Assembly (NCBI RefSeq): GCF_024748695.1
Contig: NZ_CP087176.1
Span: 4,395,501 to 4,459,500 of the forward strand
Direction: 5' to 3'
DNA from: Pseudomonas sp. B21-040
GTDB taxonomy: Bacteria; Pseudomonadota; Gammaproteobacteria; Pseudomonadales; Pseudomonadaceae
DNA length: 64,000 bases
In this document: piece after piece, positions 35,396-44,499 of the stretch
How the letters are laid out: each line of letters starts with the position of its first letter
Numbering within the stretch: the stretch's first letter is position 1
Notes under the pieces: model-generated
Database searches by the model: none
Told to the model about the DNA's origin: nothing
What the model saw: only the letters and a program-made list of their open reading frames with translations
Made by a program: the position numbers and the translations under genes

Positions 35396-37003
35396 ATGGC
35401 TATCCTGCATACCCAGCTCAACCCCCGTTCGGCGGAATTCGCGGCCAACAGCGCGGCGATGCTCAAACAGGTCGACGCCCTGCACACCCTGCTCGCCCAA
35501 GTGCAGCAAGGTGGCGGCCCGAAGGCACAAGAACGCCACACTTCGCGAGGCAAGTTGCTGCCCCGCGAGCGGATCAACCGCCTGCTCGATCCGGGCTCGC
35601 CGTTTCTTGAGATCAGCCAGCTGGCGGCCTACGAGGTGTACGGTGAAGACGTTCCAGCCGCTGGCGTGATCGCCGGGATCGGCCGCGTGGAAGGCGTCGA
35701 GTGCATGATCGTCGCCAACGATGCCACGGTGAAAGGCGGCTCTTACTACCCGCTGACCGTGAAAAAACACCTGCGCGCCCAAACCATCGCCCAGCAGAAT
35801 CGCCTGCCGTGCATCTATCTGGTGGACTCTGGCGGCGCCAATTTGCCGCGCCAGGATGAAGTGTTCCCGGATCGCGAGCACTTCGGACGAATCTTCTTCA
35901 ACCAGGCCAACATGAGCGCCATGGGCATTCCGCAAATTGCGGTGGTCATGGGCTCCTGCACCGCCGGTGGCGCGTATGTGCCAGCGATGGCTGACGAAGC
36001 GATCATGGTTCGTCAGCAGGCGACGATTTTCCTCGCCGGCCCACCGCTGGTGAAAGCCGCGACCGGTGAAGTGGTCAGCGCCGAAGACCTTGGCGGGGCC
36101 GATGTGCATTGCAAGATTTCCGGGGTGGCCGACCACTACGCCGAGAGCGATGAACACGCCCTGGCCATTGCCCGACGCAGTGTCGCCAACCTCAACTGGC
36201 GCAAACTCGGCGAACTGCAACAACGTGCGCCGATTGCTCCGCTGTACAGCAACGACGAGCTGTACGGCGTGGTGTCGGCGGACGCCAAGCAACCGTTCGA
36301 TGTACGCGAAGTCATTGCGCGCCTGGTCGACGGTTCGGTGTTTGACGAATTCAAGGCACTGTTCGGGACCACACTGGTCTGCGGCTTTGCCCACTTGCAC
36401 GGTTACCCGATCGCGATTCTCGCCAACAACGGCATCCTGTTCGCCGAAGCCGCGCAGAAAGGCGCGCACTTCATCGAACTGGCCTGTCAGCGCGGCATTC
36501 CGTTGCTGTTCCTGCAAAACATTACCGGGTTCATGGTCGGCCAGAAATACGAGGCCGGTGGCATCGCCAAGCATGGCGCGAAACTGGTGACCGCTGTGGC
36601 GTGCGCCAAAGTGCCGAAATTCACCGTGATCATTGGCGGCAGTTTTGGTGCCGGCAACTACGGCATGTGCGGGCGAGCCTACGACCCGCGCTTCCTGTGG
36701 ATGTGGCCGAACGCTCGCATCGGCGTGATGGGCGCCGAGCAAGCCGCCGGGGTGTTGGTGCAGGTCAAACGCGAGCAGGCCGAGCGCAGTGGCCATGGTT
36801 TCAGCGCCGAGCAGGAAGCCGAGATCAAGCAACCAATCCTCGATCAATATGAAGAACAGGGTCACCCCTACTACTCCAGCGCACGGCTGTGGGACGACGG
36901 TGTCATCGACCCGGCGCAGACCCGCGATGTGCTGGCCCTGGCCTTGTCCGCGTCGTTGAACGCGCCTATCGAACCGAGCCGCTTCGGCGTGTTCCGGATG
37001 TGA
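35396..37003 (+). CDS. liuB: Methylcrotonyl-CoA carboxylase beta subunit (carboxyltransferase)
   Basis: A 535-residue carboxyltransferase that moves carboxyl from biotin (on LiuD) to 3-methylcrotonyl-CoA. Two crotonase-fold halves are seen, with oxyanion segments [12 protein letters not shown] and [16 protein letters not shown]. Length is typical for MCC-beta. It follows liuA closely and precedes liuC by 13 nt. Confidence 0.95.
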   Translation: MAILHTQLNPRSAEFAANSAAMLKQVDALHTLLAQVQQGGGPKAQERHTSRGKLLPRERINRLLDPGSPFLEISQLAAYEVYGEDVPAAGVIAGIGRVEGVECMIVANDATVKGGSYYPLTVKKHLRAQTIAQQNRLPCIYLVDSGGANLPRQDEVFPDREHFGRIFFNQANMSAMGIPQIAVVMGSCTAGGAYVPAMADEAIMVRQQATIFLAGPPLVKAATGEVVSAEDLGGADVHCKISGVADHYAESDEHALAIARRSVANLNWRKLGELQQRAPIAPLYSNDELYGVVSADAKQPFDVREVIARLVDGSVFDEFKALFGTTLVCGFAHLHGYPIAILANNGILFAEAAQKGAHFIELACQRGIPLLFLQNITGFMVGQKYEAGGIAKHGAKLVTAVACAKVPKFTVIIGGSFGAGNYGMCGRAYDPRFLWMWPNARIGVMGAEQAAGVLVQVKREQAERSGHGFSAEQEAEIKQPILDQYEEQGHPYYSSARLWDDGVIDPAQTRDVLALALSASLNAPIEPSRFGVFRM

Positions 37004-37016
37004 TCGGGAGAAAACC

Positions 37017-37829
37017 ATGAGCGACTTCAATACCCTCGAACTGCTGACCGACCCACGGGGTTTCGCCACCCTGTGGCTCAGCCGCGAAGAAAAGAACAAC
37101 GCGTTCAACGCTGAAATGATCCGCGAACTGATCCTCGCGCTGGATACCGTGGCCAGCGACACCAGCCTGCGCTTTTTGCTGGTGCGCGGGCGCGGCAAGC
37201 ATTTCAGCGCCGGCGCAGACCTGGCGTGGATGCAGCAGTCGGCCGAGCTCGATTACAACACCAACCTCGACGACGCCCGGGAACTGGCGGAATTGATGTA
37301 CAACCTCGCCAAGTTGAAAATCCCGACAGTGGCCGTGGTGCAAGGCGCGGCATTCGGCGGTGCACTGGGCCTGATCAGTTGCTGCGACATGGCCATTGGC
37401 GCCGATGACGCGCAGTTCTGCCTGTCGGAAGTGCGCATCGGCCTGGCGCCGGCGGTCATCAGCCCGTTCGTGGTGCAAGCCATTGGCGAACGCGCGACAC
37501 GCCGTTATGCCCTGACTGCCGAACGTTTCGGCGGGCAACGGGCGCGGGAAATCGGCTTGTTGTCGGAGAGCTATCCGGCCACTGAGCTGGAGCAAAAGGT
37601 CGATCAGTGGATCGACAACCTGCTACTCAACAGCCCGGCCGCCATGCGCGCCAGCAAGGATCTGCTGCGCGAAGTCAGTCACGGCGAATTGACTCCGGCA
37701 CTGCGCCGCTACACCGAAAATGCCATCGCCCGCATCCGCGTCAGCCCTGAAGGTCAGGAAGGCCTGCGCGCTTTTCTGCAAAAACGTCCGCCGAGCTGGC
37801 AAGCCCCCACCACGAAGGAGCCGCGTTGA
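37017..37829 (+). CDS. liuC: Methylglutaconyl-CoA hydratase
   Basis: A 270-residue crotonase-family enzyme converting 3-methylglutaconyl-CoA to HMG-CoA. The oxyanion-hole segments are GKHFSAGADLAWM (residues 61-73) and GAAFGGALGLISCCD. It sits between the two carboxylase subunits, and its stop codon abuts the liuD start. Confidence 0.93.
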   Translation: MSDFNTLELLTDPRGFATLWLSREEKNNAFNAEMIRELILALDTVASDTSLRFLLVRGRGKHFSAGADLAWMQQSAELDYNTNLDDARELAELMYNLAKLKIPTVAVVQGAAFGGALGLISCCDMAIGADDAQFCLSEVRIGLAPAVISPFVVQAIGERATRRYALTAERFGGQRAREIGLLSESYPATELEQKVDQWIDNLLLNSPAAMRASKDLLREVSHGELTPALRRYTENAIARIRVSPEGQEGLRAFLQKRPPSWQAPTTKEPR

Positions 37830-39778
37830 TGAGCGCACCTGTTCTCACCACCCTGCTGGTGGCCAACCGTGGCGAAATCGCCTGCCGCGTGATGCGCACC
37901 GCCAAAGCCCTGGGCCTGACCACCGTGGCCGTGCACAGCGCCACTGACCGTGACGCGCGCCACAGCCGCGAAGCGGATATCCGCGTCGACCTCGGTGGCA
38001 GCAAAGCCGCCGACAGTTACCTGCAAATCGACAAACTGATTGCTGCCGCCAAGGCCAGCGGTGCTCAGGCGATTCATCCGGGTTATGGCTTTTTGTCGGA
38101 GAACGCCGGGTTCGCCCGCGCGATTGAAGAGGCAGGCCTGATTTTCCTCGGCCCACCGGCCTCGGCCATCGACGCCATGGGCAGTAAATCCGCGGCCAAA
38201 GCGCTGATGGAAACCGCCGGCGTACCGTTGGTCCCCGGCTATCACGGCGAAGCGCAAGACTTCGACACCTTCCGCGATGCCTGCGAACGCATTGGTTATC
38301 CGGTGCTGCTCAAGGCCACCGCCGGCGGTGGCGGCAAAGGCATGAAAGTGGTCGAGGATGTCAGCCAGTTGGCCGAAGCCCTGGCCTCGGCACAGCGTGA
38401 AGCGAAATCGTCCTTCGGCGATTCGCGGATGCTGGTGGAGAAGTACCTCCTCAAACCGCGTCATGTGGAAATCCAGGTCTTCGCCGATCAGCATGGCAAC
38501 TGCCTGTATCTGAATGAACGTGATTGCTCGATTCAGCGCCGGCACCAGAAAGTCGTCGAGGAAGCCCCCGCGCCAGGCTTGAGCCCGGAACTGCGTCGTG
38601 CCATGGGCGAGGCGGCTGTGCGTTCGGCGCAAGCCATCGGTTATGTCGGCGCCGGCACCGTGGAGTTTCTGCTGGATTCGCGCGGTGAGTTCTTCTTTAT
38701 GGAGATGAACACGCGCCTGCAGGTGGAACACCCGGTCACCGAAGCCATCACGGGGCTCGATCTCGTGGCCTGGCAGATTCGTGTGGCTCGTGGCGAAGCG
38801 CTGCCGATGTCCCAGGCCGAGGTTCCGCTGATCGGTCACGCGATTGAAGTGCGGCTGTACGCCGAGGACCCGGCCAATGACTTCCTGCCGGCCACCGGCC
38901 GCCTGGACCTGTATCGCGAATCCGCCGCAGGCCCGGGACGTCGGGTTGATAGCGGTGTCGAGGAAGGCGATGAAATTTCGCCATTCTACGACCCGATGCT
39001 GGGCAAGCTGATTGCCTGGGGCGAGGACCGCGAACAGGCGCGTCTGCGCTTGCTGAGCATGCTCGATGAGTTTGCGATTGGCGGGCTCAAGACCAATATC
39101 AACTTCCTGCGCCGGATCATCGCGCACCCTGCGTTTGCGGCGGCAGAGCTGGACACCGGGTTTATCCCGCGTTTTCAGGAGCAATTGTTGCCAGCGCCCT
39201 CGGACCTCGATGACGCGTTCTGGCAAGCCGCTGCGCAGGCGGTTGCCCAGAGTCAGCCAGCTTCACCGCGCGCTGATGACGTGAGTTCGCCGTGGGGGAT
39301 CAGTAATGGTTTCCGTGCCGGATTGCCGAAGGAAATCACCCTGCACCTGAGCTGCGAAAACCAGGACCGGGCGTTGACCCTAGGCGACATCTGCACGGCG
39401 CAACTCAAAGGTGAGCAATTGCTGACCGAGCACAACGGCGTGCGCCGCCAGCATCGGACCCTCCGTCGTGGCGACTCTGTCTATCTGCAATGGGAAGGTG
39501 AACTGCGCCGTATCGAGTCCTACGACCCGATCAGCGCCGTCGAAGCCAGCCACAGCCATCAGGGCGGTCTCACGGCCCCGATGAACGGCAGCATCGTGCG
39601 AGTCCTGGTGGAGGCCGGGCAAACGGTCGAAGCCGGGGCGCAATTGGTGGTGTTGGAAGCAATGAAAATGGAGCACAGCATTCGTGCGCCCCACGCGGGT
39701 GTGATCAAGGCCTTGTATTGCCAGGAAGGCGAAATGGTCAGCGAAGGCAGTGCGTTGGTCGAACTGGAAGAAGCGTGA
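37829..39778 (+). CDS. liuD: Methylcrotonyl-CoA carboxylase alpha subunit (biotin carboxylase/carrier)
   Basis: A 649-residue subunit with biotin carboxylase (ATP-grasp, KATAGGGGKGMKVV near residue 165; catalytic EMNTRLQVEHPVTE) and a C-terminal biotinyl domain whose lysine is in EAMKMEHS (near residue 612). It carboxylates its own biotin for LiuB. ATG 37829 sits behind GAAGGAG; an in-frame TTG lies immediately before it. Confidence 0.95.
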   Translation: MSAPVLTTLLVANRGEIACRVMRTAKALGLTTVAVHSATDRDARHSREADIRVDLGGSKAADSYLQIDKLIAAAKASGAQAIHPGYGFLSENAGFARAIEEAGLIFLGPPASAIDAMGSKSAAKALMETAGVPLVPGYHGEAQDFDTFRDACERIGYPVLLKATAGGGGKGMKVVEDVSQLAEALASAQREAKSSFGDSRMLVEKYLLKPRHVEIQVFADQHGNCLYLNERDCSIQRRHQKVVEEAPAPGLSPELRRAMGEAAVRSAQAIGYVGAGTVEFLLDSRGEFFFMEMNTRLQVEHPVTEAITGLDLVAWQIRVARGEALPMSQAEVPLIGHAIEVRLYAEDPANDFLPATGRLDLYRESAAGPGRRVDSGVEEGDEISPFYDPMLGKLIAWGEDREQARLRLLSMLDEFAIGGLKTNINFLRRIIAHPAFAAAELDTGFIPRFQEQLLPAPSDLDDAFWQAAAQAVAQSQPASPRADDVSSPWGISNGFRAGLPKEITLHLSCENQDRALTLGDICTAQLKGEQLLTEHNGVRRQHRTLRRGDSVYLQWEGELRRIESYDPISAVEASHSHQGGLTAPMNGSIVRVLVEAGQTVEAGAQLVVLEAMKMEHSIRAPHAGVIKALYCQEGEMVSEGSALVELEEA

Positions 39779-39783
39779 AATGA

Positions 39784-39815
39784 AGATCGGTCCTACGTTT
39801 TGCGAGGACCGATCT
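39784..39815. terminator. Hairpin between liuD and the converging repressor gene
   Basis: A perfect 10-bp stem AGATCGGTCC/GGACCGATCT with a 12-nt loop in the 39-bp gap between converging genes. A clear T-run is lacking on both sides, so its strength as a terminator is uncertain. Confidence 0.6.
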
Positions 39816-39817
39816 GA

Positions 39818-40459
39818 TTAGAATTTGGCCGTTGCCTGAACCACTACGCCGAGTATTCGACACTCCTCGGTGAAAAGGGCTTTCGGATACGTCGGATTGA
39901 GCGGGACCAGGTAACGCTGCCCGCCCTCTTCGATCAGTTTGCGAAAGGTCGCCTCGGTGCTGTCCGACCACTGCGCGATCACCAGTTTTCCGGGCTCCGG
40001 CACAATGGCCGGATCGACCAGAATCATCATGCCCTCGGCGATACTTATGCCCGTCGGCGCAGTCATCGCATCGCCCACCACCTCCAGCCAAAACGCAGCA
40101 CCCTGCGCGTGGTAATCGGTCAGCTCGAAACGCGGCTTGCCGTAGACCGATAACTCACCGTCACGCACTTGCGCGGGCTCCCGCCAGTCACTGACCGGGT
40201 AGCGGAAGTACGGGTTGTACTTGTGTGTCAGGCAAGGCTCGTCATCCTGCAAGACCTCGCGAATCACCATCGCCACTTCCAGAAAATCCATCCCGAGCGC
40301 GCGCAAGACACGATTCATGTCTTCGATGCTCGGCGAACGGCGTTTATTCAGCCAGTGACCCACGCCACCCTGGGACATCCCGAGGCGGTCGGCGAGTACC
40401 TCTTGAGTGACTTTGAGCTCACTCATCTTGGCTTTGACCAACTCAATCCATTTATCCAT
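39818..40459 (-). CDS. XRE/S24-type repressor with the catalytic serine replaced by alanine
   Basis: A 213-residue LexA/CI/PrtR-like regulator: helix-turn-helix at about residues 17-38 (VTQEVLADRLGMSQGGVGHW) and an S24 peptidase-like domain from about 120. In self-cleaving members the active serine lies in GDSM; here the sequence is GDAM with Ala131 (codon GCG, 40067-40069). The catalytic lysine appears kept (Lys174 in FRKL). I infer a repressor that cannot cleave itself and so would not respond to RecA. No phage genes adjoin it. It is divergent from a DUF6124-like gene, its likeliest target besides itself. The start is ATG 40457-40459. Confidence 0.85.
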   Translation of the reverse strand: MDKWIELVKAKMSELKVTQEVLADRLGMSQGGVGHWLNKRRSPSIEDMNRVLRALGMDFLEVAMVIREVLQDDEPCLTHKYNPYFRYPVSDWREPAQVRDGELSVYGKPRFELTDYHAQGAAFWLEVVGDAMTAPTGISIAEGMMILVDPAIVPEPGKLVIAQWSDSTEATFRKLIEEGGQRYLVPLNPTYPKALFTEECRILGVVVQATAKF

Positions 40460-40588
40460 GTGCGGCACGATACGTGGGGTACTCCGACCAACAAAACACA
40501 AATTGTAGTATTTAAATCCCTGTCACAAATACAGTTCGTACTAGGATGGATTCACGGATCTGAATCTATCACGGAGCTTGCCATCGTC

Positions 40589-40930
40589 ATGACGTTACCC
40601 AGCAACGACCTGCCAGACATGCAAATCGATACCACCCTGACCTCGCCAAAAGGCAGTGCTGCCGCGCAACGAGCATTGGATTACTACTTGAAACCAACTG
40701 TGTCCGAAGCCGCGACGGTCGAGCGTTTCTTTGATGTGAACCCGGGTATCAGTGCTGAAGAAGCACTGGTTCATGCCTCGGATTTGTTGCGATGCGCTGC
40801 GGCGACTGCACACGAGTCCGCCAGTAACCTGCACGGTGCAAGCCGCGACCTGGCGTTTTCGACGGTGCACATGATCGACATGGCCAAGGCGATGATCGAT
40901 CGGTCATTGCAAGCGCATCAGAACGTGTGA
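40589..40930 (+). CDS. Small DUF6124-like protein
   Basis: A 113-residue protein with no signal peptide or membrane span. It has the layout of a Pseudomonas family often annotated DUF6124: AAQRALDYYLKP near residue 30 followed by a helical half (EEALVHASDLLRCAAATAHE ... AKAMIDRSLQ). Its function is unknown; such genes are often present in several copies in P. fluorescens genomes. ATG 40589 with an upstream GGAG is chosen. The frame is open much further upstream but that part lies antisense to the repressor. Confidence 0.7.
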   Translation: MTLPSNDLPDMQIDTTLTSPKGSAAAQRALDYYLKPTVSEAATVERFFDVNPGISAEEALVHASDLLRCAAATAHESASNLHGASRDLAFSTVHMIDMAKAMIDRSLQAHQNV

Positions 40931-40989
40931 AGCGAAGGTACTTCTGGGGAAGACGGGAAAGAATTTTCCCATCGTGCAGATAAATTCAT

Positions 40990-41017
40990 TTGACTTGCAA
41001 ACGAGAATGATTATTAT
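40990..41017 (+). promoter_or_regulatory. Sigma70 promoter of the PrrF sRNA
   Basis: TTGACT (40990-40995) and TATTAT (41012-41017) with a 16-bp spacer, placing the start near 41024. Confidence 0.7.
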
Positions 41018-41021
41018 TGCA
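41003..41021. promoter_or_regulatory. Fur box overlapping the prrF promoter
   Basis: GAGAATGATTATTATTGCA matches the 19-bp Fur consensus at about 13 positions and covers the -10 element, so Fur-Fe(II) would block transcription when iron is plentiful. Confidence 0.75.
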
Positions 41022-41023
41022 TG

Positions 41024-41138
41024 CAGCTGGTCGCGAGATCAGTCGATTGTCCAAATGACCTTAGGTCGGTCTTCTGGACTATCTCCTCATCAGGCTAATC
41101 ACGGTTTTTGACCCGGCTTTTTGCCGGGTCTTTTTTTT
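41024..41138 (+). ncRNA. prrF: PrrF-type iron-responsive small RNA
   Basis: An RNA of about 113 nt with a Fur-controlled promoter and an intrinsic terminator. The 5' part AGCTGGTCGCGAGATCAG and the central CTATCTCCTCATCAGGCTAA match my memory of the conserved PrrF core, which pairs with mRNAs of iron-containing enzymes (such as sodB) to spare iron. Pseudomonas usually has two copies; only one lies here. Ends are estimated from promoter and terminator. Confidence 0.85.
41110..41138 (+). terminator. Terminator of PrrF
   Basis: An 8-bp stem GACCCGGC/GCCGGGTC with a T5 loop followed by eight T. Confidence 0.9.
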
Positions 41139-41416
41139 GCCAGTTATTCTGGCTTTTACCTTCAGGCTAATGAAGTCTTTGGGTGCTGCAAATTCGATGG
41201 CGCGGATAATATCAAAAGAATATCGGTTGGCAAGAGAAGCCCGGCATCATTGGGCCAAACCAATGTAAAAATAGCACTTGAGAATCAATCGCACAATCTC
41301 TAAGCTGCGTCGGCGTCAAGGAGGACGCCCCCCTCTGCACCCCGCAATTTCCCTCGGTTTCCCCCCTGTCTTGCGTGTAAAGTAGCCGCCATAAAATCAT
41401 ATTCTGGATATCGATT
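41139..41416. other. Intergenic stretch before the carboxypeptidase gene
   Basis: About 280 bp with no convincing gene or repeat. A TAAAAT sequence near 41391 could be the -10 element of the downstream gene. Confidence 0.4.
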
Positions 41417-42568
41417 ATGACCGTGGCTAAATCTTCCTTCGACATCAGTGCAAACTTCGACAGTGGCAACATTGAAGTGCTGGATATCAGCAATCCGCTT
41501 CAAGCATTGCTGGCCATCAAACCCGACACCCGCAGCCAACACTTTCAATGGTTCCACTTCAAGGCCAGCGGTCTTCACGTCGGTCAGGAGCACTGGTTTC
41601 GCCTGAACAACGCCAGCAAGTCCTCCTATAACAAGGCTTGGCACGGCTATCAGGCCGTTGCGTCCTACGACCACGTCAACTGGTTCCGCGTACCCACCAT
41701 CTTCGAAGGCGACTGCCTGCGCTTCAGCCTCGAAGCCACCGCGACCCACGCCTGGTTCGCCTACTTCGAACCCTATAGCCGTGGCCGTCACGACTGGTTG
41801 ATCGAACAGGCATTGACCAAAGCTGGCACCGAACTGTTGGCCACCGGCAAGAGCGTCGAAGGGCGTGACATTCAATTGCTGCGTAAAGGCACGGGTGCCG
41901 AAGGCCGGCGCAAAGTCTGGATGATCGCTCAGCAACACCCCGGCGAACACATGGCCGAATGGTTCATGGAGGGCGTCATCGAACGCCTGGAAAAACACGA
42001 TGACCCGGTATTGAACAAACTGCTGGCCAGCGCCGACCTGTACCTGGTGCCGAACATGAACCCGGACGGCGCCTTCCATGGTCATCTGCGCACCAACGCC
42101 ATGGGGCAGGACCTGAACCGTGCCTGGCAGAGCGCCAGTCAGGAAACCAGCCCGGAAGTGCTGTTCGTTCAGCAGCAGATGGAAAAGTATGGCGTCGACC
42201 TGTTCCTCGACATTCACGGCGATGAAGAAATCCCCTACGTGTTCACCGCTGCCTGTGAAGGCAACCCTGGATACACGCCGCGAATCGAAAAACTCGAAGA
42301 GCATTTCCGCAGCCATCTGAAACACCTGACCAAGGACTTCCAGACCAAGCATGGCTACACCCGTGATGAGCCGGGTAAAGCCAACATGACCTTGGCCTGC
42401 AACAGCGTCGGTCAGAAATTCGATTGCCTGTCCTTGACCCTGGAAATGCCGTTCAAGGACAACAACGATTCGCCGAATGCGCTCACTGGCTGGTCCGGAA
42501 AACGCTCGAAGCAATTGGGTAAAGACGTGTTGACCACCGTCGCCGACATGATCGACACCCTGCGCTGA
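41417..42568 (+). CDS. M14-family zinc carboxypeptidase (cytosolic carboxypeptidase type)
   Basis: A 383-residue protein without a signal peptide. An N-terminal beta-domain (residues 1-135) precedes the peptidase domain, as in the cytosolic carboxypeptidase/AGBL branch. Zinc ligands are His and Glu of HPGEH (about 177-181) and His of DIHGDEE; the substrate-binding NPDGAFHG and RTN segments and a catalytic Glu in LTLEMPFKD are present. Eukaryotic relatives trim C-terminal glutamates; the bacterial substrate is unknown. Confidence 0.87.
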   Translation: MTVAKSSFDISANFDSGNIEVLDISNPLQALLAIKPDTRSQHFQWFHFKASGLHVGQEHWFRLNNASKSSYNKAWHGYQAVASYDHVNWFRVPTIFEGDCLRFSLEATATHAWFAYFEPYSRGRHDWLIEQALTKAGTELLATGKSVEGRDIQLLRKGTGAEGRRKVWMIAQQHPGEHMAEWFMEGVIERLEKHDDPVLNKLLASADLYLVPNMNPDGAFHGHLRTNAMGQDLNRAWQSASQETSPEVLFVQQQMEKYGVDLFLDIHGDEEIPYVFTAACEGNPGYTPRIEKLEEHFRSHLKHLTKDFQTKHGYTRDEPGKANMTLACNSVGQKFDCLSLTLEMPFKDNNDSPNALTGWSGKRSKQLGKDVLTTVADMIDTLR

Positions 42569-42580
42569 TTACCCGGCTCA

Positions 42581-42745
42581 TGTAGCAGCTGGCGTAGCCT
42601 GCGTTCGGCTGCGAAGCAGTCGTAAAAACCAACACCGCGGTGTTTCAGATCAACCGCGGTGTTTTTGATGACGACTGCTTCGCAGCCGAACGCAGCCTTC
42701 GGCAGCTGCTACATAAGCCGAACGCAGGCTACGCCAGCTGCTACA
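42581..42745. repeat. Long inverted repeat, TGTAGCAGCTG family, copy 2 (with an extra half)
   Basis: Arms TGTAGCAGCTG... and ...CAGCTGCTACA (42581-42713) enclose an inner hairpin AACACCGCGGTGTT; a third half-element follows to 42745. It fills the gap between converging genes and could act as a terminator for both. Confidence 0.8.
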
Positions 42746-42749
42746 GGGA

Positions 42750-43295
42750 TTACCCGCGATCCTTACCCCGCAACATGCTGTCCAGCACGTCATCACGCCG
42801 CACCCAACCGTGAAACAACGCCGCCGCCAAGTGCAGCAACACGGTCAAAAACAGCAGGTACGCCAAGTACCCATGCGCCTTGCGCAGGAACGCGAACACC
42901 TGAGCATTGGCCGGCAGGATCGACGGAAGCTGGATTGAATGGCTTAGCATCACCGGGTCGCCCGCTGCCGAAATCATTGCCCAACCGAGCAACGGCAACA
43001 CAAACATCAATGCGTACAGCAAAAGGTGCGAAGCCTTGGCCGCCAGCACCTGCCACCCCGGCAGGTCTTCTGGCAAGGGTGGCTGTTGCGTGGAAAAGCG
43101 CACGAACACACGCACGATCACCAGCAGCAATATCGCAATGCCCAACGGCTTGTGCAGATGAATCAACCACTCATGGCGCTCGGACACCGAGGCCACCATT
43201 CCCGCACCGATAAACAGCATCGCAATAATCATCAGAGCCATCAGCCAATGCAGCAGCCGCGCCAATGGCGCGAAATGGTTCGGTTGAGCGCTCAT
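42750..43295 (-). CDS. Cytochrome b561-type membrane protein, partner of the catalase-like protein
   Basis: A 181-residue four-helix cytochrome b561 of the bacterial YodB/CybB type, with candidate haem histidines in ARLLHWLMA, HLHKPLGIA, KASHLLLYA and HGYLAYLLF. It passes electrons across or along the inner membrane. Its ATG overlaps the stop of the catalase-like gene by 4 bp, so the two are translated together; the pair may form a membrane peroxide-reducing unit. Confidence 0.88.
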   Translation of the reverse strand: MSAQPNHFAPLARLLHWLMALMIIAMLFIGAGMVASVSERHEWLIHLHKPLGIAILLLVIVRVFVRFSTQQPPLPEDLPGWQVLAAKASHLLLYALMFVLPLLGWAMISAAGDPVMLSHSIQLPSILPANAQVFAFLRKAHGYLAYLLFLTVLLHLAAALFHGWVRRDDVLDSMLRGKDRG

Positions 43296-44377
43296 TGTCG
43301 AGCCTCCTGTTTAGCGGCGGGCAACTGACTGACTTCACTGGTGCGACGCAAGTAGGAACTGGCGTAACCGGCTGAACGAGCAGCGAGCAACGGGTCATCG
43401 GAACCTTCGATACCGCTGGGCAGCACGAGCGGATCGTAGTTGATGTCGCGGCACTCGCCATTGAGCTGTGGCTGAGTGCGCTCCAGCACCAAGGTACCGG
43501 CGTTCAGTACTTTACGACCGTCGGGCCAGGCCTTGCTGGCGTCGTTGACCGGGTCTTCCGGGTTCGCCAGCGTGATCTTCAACTGCCAACGCAACGGCCC
43601 GGCCGACAAGCGCTGAACCAGGTCTTTCTCAAGAAAATCACTGCCCTCAGGCGCGGCGGCACCCGCCACATCCTGAGCCACCGGCACCATGTTCCAGCGC
43701 ACTGCCTGGCGTTGACCGGCAGCATTCACCAGGTAAAACGCGTTGACGCTGTTGTACGACTCTGTCGCATAACTGGCCGACGGCTTGGCGGTTTTGATCC
43801 AGGCCAGGAACGGCACCGCTTCCGGGTGGGAGCCGAAAAACGCCGGAACCGCCGCAGGGTTGGGTTTGCCGGTGGCGGGATCCGGCGACTGGGCTTGCTG
43901 CAGTTGGTAGAACGCCTCAGGGCTGCCCACCGGGAATACCGGCATGCTGTTCATGCCGGTGCGCCACTGCTGACCGTTGGCCTGAGTGAAACGCAACGCC
44001 AGGCTACGAATCGGCACGGCGCTGTCCGGTGCGTAAGGATTGCCGGCAGGCAACGCGAACCGCCCGACCACCGGGGTCTGAGCCTCGCTGAACACTTGGG
44101 CGCTGGAAAAGGGGCGCGCCTCGGCGGTGCTTTCAAAATGACCGATCACGCACACACCTTTGGCATGGTTACGACGGAATCCAGGGTGCACACCGTTGTT
44201 GGTTTCCAGCACATTGATCAGTTTTTTGGGTGTCAGACGCTGTGGGTCAAAGGTGCCGTTGACGTAGGCAAAGGCCCCGGCCAACGCGGCGACCACCACG
44301 GCGATGCCGGTCAAACGCAGTGTCAGGCTTGCGCCACTCAGCGGTGGCCGTGTGGGCGGTGTTGAGCGATCAACCAT
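43292..44377 (-). CDS. Membrane-anchored catalase-family peroxidase (SrpA-like)
   Basis: A 361-residue haem protein of the short catalase-related family. An N-terminal anchor (LTGIAVVVAALAGAFAYV, about residues 21-40) directs the domain to the periplasm. The catalytic His lies in RRNHAKGVC and the haem-proximal region in the C-terminal half. It probably removes peroxide using electrons from the coupled cytochrome b561. ATG 44375-44377 is chosen because TGGAG lies 8 nt before it. An ECF-type promoter shared with the sigma-factor gene is at 44420-44446. Confidence 0.87.
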   Translation of the reverse strand: MVDRSTPPTRPPLSGASLTLRLTGIAVVVAALAGAFAYVNGTFDPQRLTPKKLINVLETNNGVHPGFRRNHAKGVCVIGHFESTAEARPFSSAQVFSEAQTPVVGRFALPAGNPYAPDSAVPIRSLALRFTQANGQQWRTGMNSMPVFPVGSPEAFYQLQQAQSPDPATGKPNPAAVPAFFGSHPEAVPFLAWIKTAKPSASYATESYNSVNAFYLVNAAGQRQAVRWNMVPVAQDVAGAAAPEGSDFLEKDLVQRLSAGPLRWQLKITLANPEDPVNDASKAWPDGRKVLNAGTLVLERTQPQLNGECRDINYDPLVLPSGIEGSDDPLLAARSAGYASSYLRRTSEVSQLPAAKQEARQ

Positions 44378-44419
44378 GAAAGACTCCAGGGCCATCGGCC
44401 ATAGGGGGAAGGACCTATG

Positions 44420-44446
44420 AGACGAACGTCACGTAGGATTATTCCC
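44420..44446 (-). promoter_or_regulatory. ECF promoter of the catalase/cytochrome b561 pair
   Basis: The minus strand reads GGGAATAA (44446-44439), 14 nt, CGTCT (44424-44420). The same two boxes with the same spacing precede the ECF sigma gene at 48405-48431. Confidence 0.75.
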
Positions 44447-44499
44447 CCTGAACTGTAGTTTCTTTCAAATCACCGCGAGCGACGAATACCAGAGGCCCG

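Noticed and set aside
34178..37198. A 1006-residue open frame on the minus strand opposite liuA and liuB
   Set aside because: It lies wholly antisense to two clear enzyme genes, has no family resemblance and is rich in His, Gly, Ala and Val as expected from the GC-rich third codon positions of the real genes.
37754..39226. A 490-residue minus-strand open frame opposite liuD
   Set aside because: It is antisense to a biotin carboxylase with all motifs intact.
39818..40930. A CI-like repressor suggesting a prophage edge
   Set aside because: No integrase, structural, lysis or attachment sequence is near; flanks are liuD and prrF.
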